From the NCBI GenBank assembly GCA_026008535.1, contig BRKX01000011.1, positions 16,004,001 to 16,068,000 of the forward strand: a stretch of DNA of 64,000 nucleotides. Direction: 5' to 3'. Positions 57,823-64,000 of the stretch are shown in pieces; position 1 is the stretch's first letter; each line of letters begins with the position of its first letter. The DNA is from Perilla frutescens (lineage: Eukaryota > Streptophyta > Magnoliopsida > Lamiales > Lamiaceae). The translations under genes were made by a program, and so were the position numbers. The notes under the pieces are model-generated. The model was not told the origin of the DNA and did no database searches. It saw nothing but the letters and a program-made list of their open reading frames with translations.

Positions 57823-59704
57823 AGAGCCTGAGTCTGAGGATGATATGTTATTTGACAAGTTTGTTGATGTTGATGATGAGAGTGAGGATGACAGTGAAGT
57901 AGATGCTGATGTTGTGGAGACAGAATTTGATGAATATAAGGACTCTGATGGTGAGTATGAGAGGCCACTACCTGTTTTCAATTCTGCGGCTATCTTTTAT
58001 CCAGATTTCTCACTTGCCATGATTTTTGGCTCTAAGGATCAATTTAAGAAGGTTGTGCAGTCTCATGCAATTAATCATAAAAGATCTGCAAAGTTTACAA
58101 AGAATGCACCTGATAGATGTTATGCAAGATGTGTAGATGAAGATTGTCCATGGAAAATTAACCTGACCAAAGTGAAGGATGAAGATACATTTCATATTAG
58201 GGAGTTTGTGGGCACTCATGAATGTGATACTACTTTTCATGTTAAGAACATAAAATCCTCATGGTTATGTGATACTACTTTTAGAAAAGATGCAATAGAA
58301 AAACTGGGTTGTGAGATATCAAGAGACCAGGCTTATAGAGCTAAGAAATTAGCTCTGAAAAAATTAAAGGGTGATCCTGAGCAGTAGTATTCAAAGCTAT
58401 AGGAATATTCAGAGGAATTGAGAAGGGAGAATCCAGTATCCACTGTCATCATAGGAGCAGTAGATGATGAGAATGGTGGTTCTAGATTTGACAGATTCTA
58501 TGTCTGTCTTGATGCAGTGAAAAAGGGTTTCAAGGAAGGGTGTAGACCTATAATTGGCATAGATGGATGCCACTTGAAAACAGATTATAAGGGAGTTCTA
58601 CTTACAGCTGTTGGGGTAGATGCAAACAATAACTTATACCCTATAGCTTGGGCTGTGGTCTGTAGGGAAAAAAGAGAGGTTTGGGAATAGTTTTTCTCTA
58701 TTTTGAAACTAGACTTGGAGATGACGAATGACAGTTCCTGGACTTTCATGTCTGACAAACAGAAGGGCTTAATTCAATCAATGAGTACAATATTTCCAAC
58801 TGCTGAACATAGACATTGTGTTAGGCATTTGCATGAGAATTTTAAACTGATAGGCTTTAGGGGACAAAGGTTCAAAGATGCACTCTCGAGATGTGCACAG
58901 GCTAGCAGAGTTGGAGCATTCAAATTCAGGATGGAACAGATGAAACAATTGAGTGAAGATGCCTGGAAATGGTTGGATTCAAAGCCTCCAGAGCAATGGA
59001 GCAGGTCTCACTTTACTGAAAACTCTAAATGTGATATGATTCTGAACAACATTTGTGAGGTTTTCAATTCTACAATCCTAAAAGCTAGGGAAATGACCAT
59101 CTTAACCATGTTGGAGTGGATCAGAGAATGGATAATGGTGAGATTCCAAAAGAATAGAGAACTAGCAAGCTTGAAGTGGAAAGGAAGAATCTGTCCTAGG
59201 ATTAAGAAATTACTTGAACTGAATGCTGAGAAGGTCTATGAGTGCATTCCAATCAAAGGAAATAACACTCATTATGAGATTAAATGTGCAACTGGAGATC
59301 AGTATTTGGTTGAATTAGATCTTAGAATTTGCAGCTGCAGATCCTGGAGTTTAAGTGGCATACCCTGCACACATGCCATTTGTGCATTAAATCATCAAAA
59401 ACTAAATAGGGATGACTATGTGCATGACTTCCTAACAGTTGAGACCTTCAAGAAATCATATGCAGCAATCATAAGGGGTGTGAATGGTGCAATCTTGTGG
59501 GGTGACAGCATTTACATTCCACCACTACCTCCACAAATGATCAAAGGAAAAGGTAAGCAAGCAAATGCAAGAAGAAAGGTATCAGATGAGAAAGCAGAAA
59601 AGTTGGCCAAGAACAAAACCAAACTCAGAAGAAAGCAAAGCACAATTAGGTATAGTGGCTGTGGAGGTGAAGGTCACAATTCTGTGACATGTGGTGAGAA
59701 CAAG
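57823..59704 (+). pseudogene. MULE transposase, main exon
   Basis: Continues the exon interrupted at 45870. Acidic start, then the Mutator DNA-binding zinc domain (CPWKINLTKV, GTHECDTTFH). The DDE core has IGIDGCHLK near 58555, FMSDKQKGLI near 58748 and HCVRHLHENF near 58815. The SWIM zinc finger is CSCRSWSLSGIPCTH at ~59330-59375. A basic tail and knuckle (SGCGGEGHNSVTC) follow, with the first Cys lost. There are three in-frame stops (58385, ~58400, 58688), at positions where relatives have Gln, Trp and Trp; otherwise the frame is open from 57823. The exon ends at a GT donor at 59705. Confidence 0.88.
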
Positions 59705-59777
59705 GTAATATTCTTTCCCTAATCTGATTTCACTTTTTATGTTACAACAACTTAATTTTTTATTATTAAATTGTTAG

Positions 59778-60074
59778 GTGATGCAAAATACTTCAACAAT
59801 TTCTGGAAATACAAGTTGTTCGTCAAGTGGCAGCAGACTCACTGAAGCTCCTACAATTCTCCCACCTTTCACTGAAATTTCTAATGAACATGAAGGGCCA
59901 GAGGAGCCAAGTCAAACTCTCACACAAGCTTCACAATCTAAACCTCTCCGTATGCCAGGACCTTCTATGTTACAGCAGCTCCATCAAGGAAAATTCAAGG
60001 GACAAGGTCCACTTATTTTGGAGAGCCAAAGGAAATTCATAAGCCTAGCTGAAATACAAGCAAGGAAGCAGTAA
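59778..60074 (+). pseudogene. MULE transposase, last exon
   Basis: Joined in phase to the preceding exon across a 73-bp intron (donor AAG|GTAATA at 59705, acceptor TTGTTAG at 59777). Encodes a Ser/Thr/Pro-rich tail of about 99 residues ending LAEIQARKQ and a TAA at 60072-60074. Such disordered tails are common in plant MULE transposases. Confidence 0.7.
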
Positions 60075-60715
60075 CCTTGTGTTGATTTGGAATCTTACAT
60101 TAGGCCAGCTTTTTGTAAAGTACTTTGTACTTATTTTGTTAAACATTGGCCAGTAATTTTGCTGGAACATATTGCACTAGACAATATTGTAATTTGTGCA
60201 CTTTTTGTTAAACATTATTGACCATAACTTTTGCTGGAATATATTGCACTAAACATTGTTGTAATTTCTGTGTAGTATCTGTTTAATGCAGCCTTGTCGT
60301 TATTCAAATTAGCCTACTGATATGAACAGGTTTTCTACAAAAAAAATAACACTATAAAAATTAGCCCCTTCCTTTTCTTTATTATAATTCTTATAATAAG
60401 GAAGCAACCACAATAGCAGTGAGAGAATAGTAAGAAGAAGCAAAATTGTAGAAAGAATGCAAACTAATCAAACATAAACGCTGAAATAGCTTCATTAATT
60501 TAGATTTCAAACATTACAGTGCCTAATTCATAATCTTCTTCACAACATAAGCTTATTCACATCAAAATGATATCCTAATCTTTCCAAAACACTAATACAG
60601 CAGCTGTTTAATACATAAGCTTCCAACAGAGTTCTTCCCAACATAAACTTCACAAAAATAGATTAACATAAGCTTTTTCACAGCAAAATAATACCCTAAT
60701 AATCTTTTCAATATA
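60075..60715. other. Convergent 3' region between the two MULE genes
   Basis: AT-rich, no frames. It includes a partial duplication (TTTTGTTAAACATT at ~60136 and ~60205) and the 3' ends of both transcripts. A repeated CATAAGCTT word lies near 60550-60670. Confidence 0.45.
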
Positions 60716-61181
60716 CTAATACATTAGCTTCCATAGTAGAATGATACACAATAGGATGTTAAACAACCACAATTTTTTCTTGTTCTTCTTCAATGCTACA
60801 ATCTCTTCTTCTGCACCATTAATCGTCCTTAGCAATTTGGGAATAATTGGTCTTGCACGGGCACACTTCACAGGATCGTACCAAGTCCAAAAGCCGCAAC
60901 TATCAATCTTAAAAAAAAAAGAAACAAGCTTTTATTAACTGTGTGAAATCGTGGCCAAAAACAAGTTTTTTGTCAAAGTAATTGCTTTTAATAACACGAA
61001 TCTCAACAAAAATGGAAATAAGGACACTGATTAAACTAAAAAAAAGGAATTAAAGAAATCTTACGCCAGATCTCGGGCAACAAAGAAACCTCCTTCCCGG
61101 ATTATCAGGAGTGCATGATGTGCGAAGTGCGGCTCTGACTTCACACCTACAAAGCATGTTCGGATTTACTTGCCCATTCAT
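60716..61181 (-). CDS. GRF-type zinc-finger small membrane-anchored protein in the MULE
   Basis: Two exons, 61181-61065 and 60907-60716, joined in phase across a 157-bp intron (donor GTAAGATTTC, acceptor TTTTTTAAG), giving 102 residues with no stop. Residues 11-39 and the start of exon 2 form a GRF zinc finger: CRCEVRAALRTSCTPDNPGR, then CCPRSG, then CGFWTWYDP. A heptad-like segment (RPIIPKLLRTINGAEEEIVA) and a C-terminal hydrophobic anchor (LWLFNILLCIILLWKLMY) follow. The architecture equals the plant 'At4g04775-like' small GRF proteins. The usual Trp after RTS is Cys. It lies just inside the right TIR and converges on the transposase, the position of mudrB in MuDR, but it is not related in sequence. 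The reading frame is intact. Function unknown; the finger suggests nucleic-acid binding. Confidence 0.75.
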
Positions 61182-61480
61182 GGTTTGGGATGAGCGATTT
61201 GTTTTCTTTGAGCGATTAGGGTTCTATAATTTGGGGAAAATTTTATTTCTCTTTTCAATCGTTGTTTTTTAAGTAGAGATGAGGGTTTATTTTCCAACTC
61301 AGTGAACGGGCTCCACGTAGGACATCACGTGCCTCTCACGTGAGGTAAAGTCCGTTCGGGCTGAAAATTGGCCTACGAATGCAATAATTAAATTTTAATG
61401 TCCTTAAATTGCGGTCCGTAAGAAATTTATCCTTTTTTTCAAATCGTCCTAAGTTGCAGTCCTTAAAAAACTTTCAACTC
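61182..61480. repeat. Right terminal inverted repeat of the MULE
   Basis: Inverted copy of 44672-44970. The hairpin loop with three ACGT boxes is identical in both. The GRF gene's ATG lies directly at its inner edge, so the TIR is its likely promoter and leader. Confidence 0.9.
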
Positions 61481-61490
61481 ACCAAACCCA
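61481..61490. other. MULE target-site duplication, right copy
   Basis: ACCAAACCCA, identical to 44662-44671. Confidence 0.85.
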
Positions 61491-62489
61491 ACAGTATTCG
61501 AAAGTTATGTCTTCAACATGCTAAAATTAATTATTTGTTGATATTTATTGCATCTAAAACTGAAAATGAATGTAATTATAATTTAAAACCAACAAATTAA
61601 ATTAAAAAAAAATAATTAAAAAATGAGATCATAAACATAATAATAAGCATAATGAGAAAGAAGTGTAGGCAACAAAGAAAACCGTAAAATTTTTCAGAGC
61701 AAACTAAATATGAAAATACGTAGCATGATAAATAATATAGATAAGATAAATTTTGAAATTAAATCCGTGTACAATTCAATGGAGAGCAAAAGAAAAAAGT
61801 TATAGTACAGTGATACTATCGATCAACCAATAGAAAAATTGTGATTTGTGGATAATATGAATAGATATGTATGAAAATTAAAGTTTTAACCACACATAAA
61901 TTTGTCACACATAATAATGTGTGGTTATTTAGCCACACATAATTACAAAATGTGTGGGTGAATGGATTCAACATTTTTATTTATGTTTTGCATTTTCGCG
62001 GAATTAATTCCAAATTCCATTTTGTAATTTTTTGTCTATGTGGCATTTATGATAAATTGATTTGTTATATTAAGTTTTAAAATAAATAATTAAGTATCCA
62101 TAACTCCTAGCGAATTATGCGCTATTGAAAATACTCGTGTAAATTTGGGCGCCATAATTTCCACCCCTTTTTTTCCCAACTTGGCATAATTTATTTCCTC
62201 TTTTTTCCCCTGCTTATATTATATTTTTATTTTTAAAATTAGTTACACATGTATGTTCATAAGTGATACACGTGTATGGAATAAAATTATTATAAAATTT
62301 ATATTTAGAATATAACGAATGACATGGGACCAAATTAAAGAATTAATTATTTTATAATTCCTAAATTTTAATTATCTTTTTAAATAAAGATTCCCAAGAT
62401 ATTGGTCTCTTCAATCAACAGTCAATACAATAATCAAGACTGTCGTGTTACTATTTTTAAAATTTCAAGTTCTAGTTATTTTCAAAACC
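61491..62489. other. AT-rich flank of the MULE, no gene
   Basis: No coding signal. It may continue the Helitron body whose end is at 44254. Around 61900-61960 the word CCACACATAAT occurs in both orientations. Confidence 0.4.
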
Positions 62490-62897
62490 ATTTTTTAATT
62501 TTTTTTGGTTCTTTATGCATTTTATTTATTTATGAACCTTGTACTATTTTACTGGTTCTAATTAGGTGTGAAACTTTGGGTCTGTTAAGACTCTCGATCC
62601 TTCAAAATTGATTATATCATATGGATATCCTCAAGTAGCCCTGTTACTAACATACAAGATGTTCGGCAGACTAATGTAGATAAAATTCGATTATTAAATA
62701 AAAATGTTTATAATAAGTATATTCTTTGAAAATCATTTTTTTGGGTTCTCTATGCATTCTATTTATTTATGAACCTTGCACTATTTTGCGGGTTCTAATT
62801 AGATAAGATTGAAACTTTTAGTCTAAGTGGACGCTCGAGCCTTCAAAATTAATTAAGTGGAGATCCTCTAGTAGCCCTATTCCTAACATACATGATG
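62490..62897. repeat. Direct duplication, ~237-bp period
   Basis: The block TATGCATT..TATTTATTTATGAACC occurs at 62514 and 62751, and CTAACATACA at 62647 and 62883, with the intervening order conserved and about 15-20% visible differences in places. Confidence 0.75.
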
Positions 62898-62907
62898 TGA
62901 TGAGATT

Positions 62908-63105
62908 GTGCAAGGCAATAAAGAAGATGATCCGGAGCTGCAATTCAAAGGTCCTATGATGCGTTTACGAGTAAAGAAGTTGCAAGCTTATTTACAAGCT
63001 TCTATTCGGCGTAAATTCGAATTGCAAGAAGAAGACATGAAGACCAGCTCGAGATTAGTCACCATGCTGTCCATTGATGAAGAAGAAGGAAGCATGAAGA
63101 CGTGA
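62908..63105 (+). pseudogene. C-terminal tail of a Gypsy-type polyprotein
   Basis: A short frame containing GPMMRLRVKKLQAYLQASIR and ending in an acidic stretch. The pattern GP(I/M)TRSRAKKLQ is the common last block of plant Gypsy pol proteins just before the 3' LTR. The frame is closed upstream by a stop at 62893, so the rest of pol is missing or shifted. Confidence 0.4.
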
Positions 63106-64000
63106 GAAGAAGAAAGAAGCCATTTGGACATGTGCATGAAGAGTTCTACGCGTTTGCATGGGAATCTGAGAAGTTGTTGTTTTTCATGCAAAGGTGGTTG
63201 AATTTTCGAACATAATATGGACGAATTTAATTAAGCCCATATCGTGTTTTGGAGTCCAAAAGTGGCGAGTTTTGAAGGCCCAAGTCCATGGGATTTTATC
63301 TAGATTAGTTTATATTTTATTACCTTATTTTATGTTTTAATTAAGACTTCTAGTTAAGGTAGGGTTCCTTTTGATTTTCCTTTTGATATTTTCGAATTCC
63401 TTTAGATATTAGGGTTAGTATTTCATCCCTAGCTATTAGTATAAATAGGAGATCCATTTGTTACATTAAAGTTAGACAATTGCAAGAATTAAAGAGTTAT
63501 TCTCAATCTGTCTCAAGATCCTTTGGTTGATCAAATATACAAAAATTCTATTGTTCTAGCAAATAAATAGTCTTATTCAAGTTCTTCAGGGTATAATCGT
63601 GTACTTGGGAGAATTGCTATCAAGAGAAGTTAGATGTGCGCGTTCGAGTTTACAACACGGATTCACCGATCCTAGCCAATCCTACTACTAACATCATCGC
63701 CGCCCTCTTCACCAAATCCATCAACGTCTGCCGCTATCCCAGCCATCACCGTCGTGTTCCAGCCATCCAAGAGTAGTCCTACGTGTTATCATCGAGTCCT
63801 TGTTCGTCTCAACGTATTCTAGTAAGTTCTACATCCAATCGAGTCCTCTTTCTTTCTAGTCGAGTTCACCCTTTTCTTTTCATCTTGGTATTCTGTTTTA
63901 TTTAGTATTGTTCATAGTCTAGAGTACCTTAGGTATTGAGTCTAATTCAGCTAGTTGTCGAGTATATTGTTCGTTTAGTTGAGTTGTATTTTCGTTCTTT
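63106..64000 (+). repeat. Probable LTR following the Gypsy tail
   Basis: Non-coding, with LTR-like order: T-rich U3, a TATA box, then a leader with CTCAATCTGTCTCAAGATCC and an R/U5-like region running to the window edge. LTR borders are not determined and the primer site is not reached. Confidence 0.4.
63440..63447 (+). promoter_or_regulatory. TATA box in the right-edge LTR
   Basis: TATAAATA followed by AGGAGATCC, about 560 bp before the window end. Confidence 0.5.

Larger units (their letters stand above)
44672..61480. mobile_element. MULE (Mutator-like) DNA transposon with nested Athila
   Basis: Bounded by ~299-bp terminal inverted repeats (GAGTTGAAAG... and ...CTTTCAACTC) and a perfect 10-bp duplication. 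It carries a plus-strand MuDR-type transposase and a minus-strand GRF zinc-finger gene, each starting just inside one TIR, so transcription is convergent as in maize MuDR. Removing the 12-kb Athila (45871-57822) and its duplication leaves ~4.85 kb, normal for an autonomous MULE. Nonsense codons in the transposase indicate this copy is inactive. Confidence 0.9.

Overview
This is a piece of a nuclear plant genome, almost certainly a eudicot. The evidence is the high AT content, Copia and Gypsy retrotransposons with plant-type tRNA primer sites (initiator-Met and Asp), SIRE-like, Athila, MULE, CACTA and Helitron-type elements, and introns with GT-AG borders. I cannot name the species. Almost everything is transposable element (TE), mostly nested and decayed. 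Only one ordinary host gene is convincing: a 100-residue two-helix membrane protein at 17173-17475.

Layout. 1-4213: a minus-strand Copia (gag running off the left edge, PBS, ~1.8 kb LTR) inserted into the start of the gag of a minus-strand Athila-like Gypsy, whose LTR is 2642-4213. 4364-11640: a plus-strand Copia with 5' LTR, 2.4 kb leader, and broken gag, integrase and RT, truncated in RNase H. 13236-16790: a non-autonomous CACTA element (TAA duplication) hosting two smaller inverted-repeat elements. 17173: the host gene. 18160-22540: two more members of that inverted-repeat family, which sit in TA microsatellites. 24010-25395: remnant of an old SIRE-type LTR.

25396-42403: a ~17 kb SIRE/Maximus-like Copia on the minus strand, inserted in that old LTR. 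Its gag-pol (40986 to 35299) is one uninterrupted frame broken only by nonsense codons. Between pol and the 3' LTR lie about 7.5 kb holding three tandem, mutually related genes (32319-34578, 30080-31945, 27703-29409). Each has its own TATA-like box and CT-rich leader, and each ends in a basic cluster. They have no evident membrane segment, so they are not env-like. This is the most unusual thing in the window.

44672-61480: a MULE DNA transposon with 299-bp terminal inverted repeats and a 10-bp target duplication. It carries a plus-strand MuDR-type transposase and, convergent to it, a small two-exon GRF-zinc-finger gene. A 12-kb Athila Gypsy (45871-57822, target duplication with one mismatch) interrupts the transposase exon. 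The Athila has both LTRs, PBS, gag, RT-RH, integrase and a third ORF with its own promoter-like leader and intron; its protease active site is deleted. 61491-64000: AT-rich sequence with a 237-bp direct repeat, then the C-terminal tail and a probable LTR of another retrotransposon.
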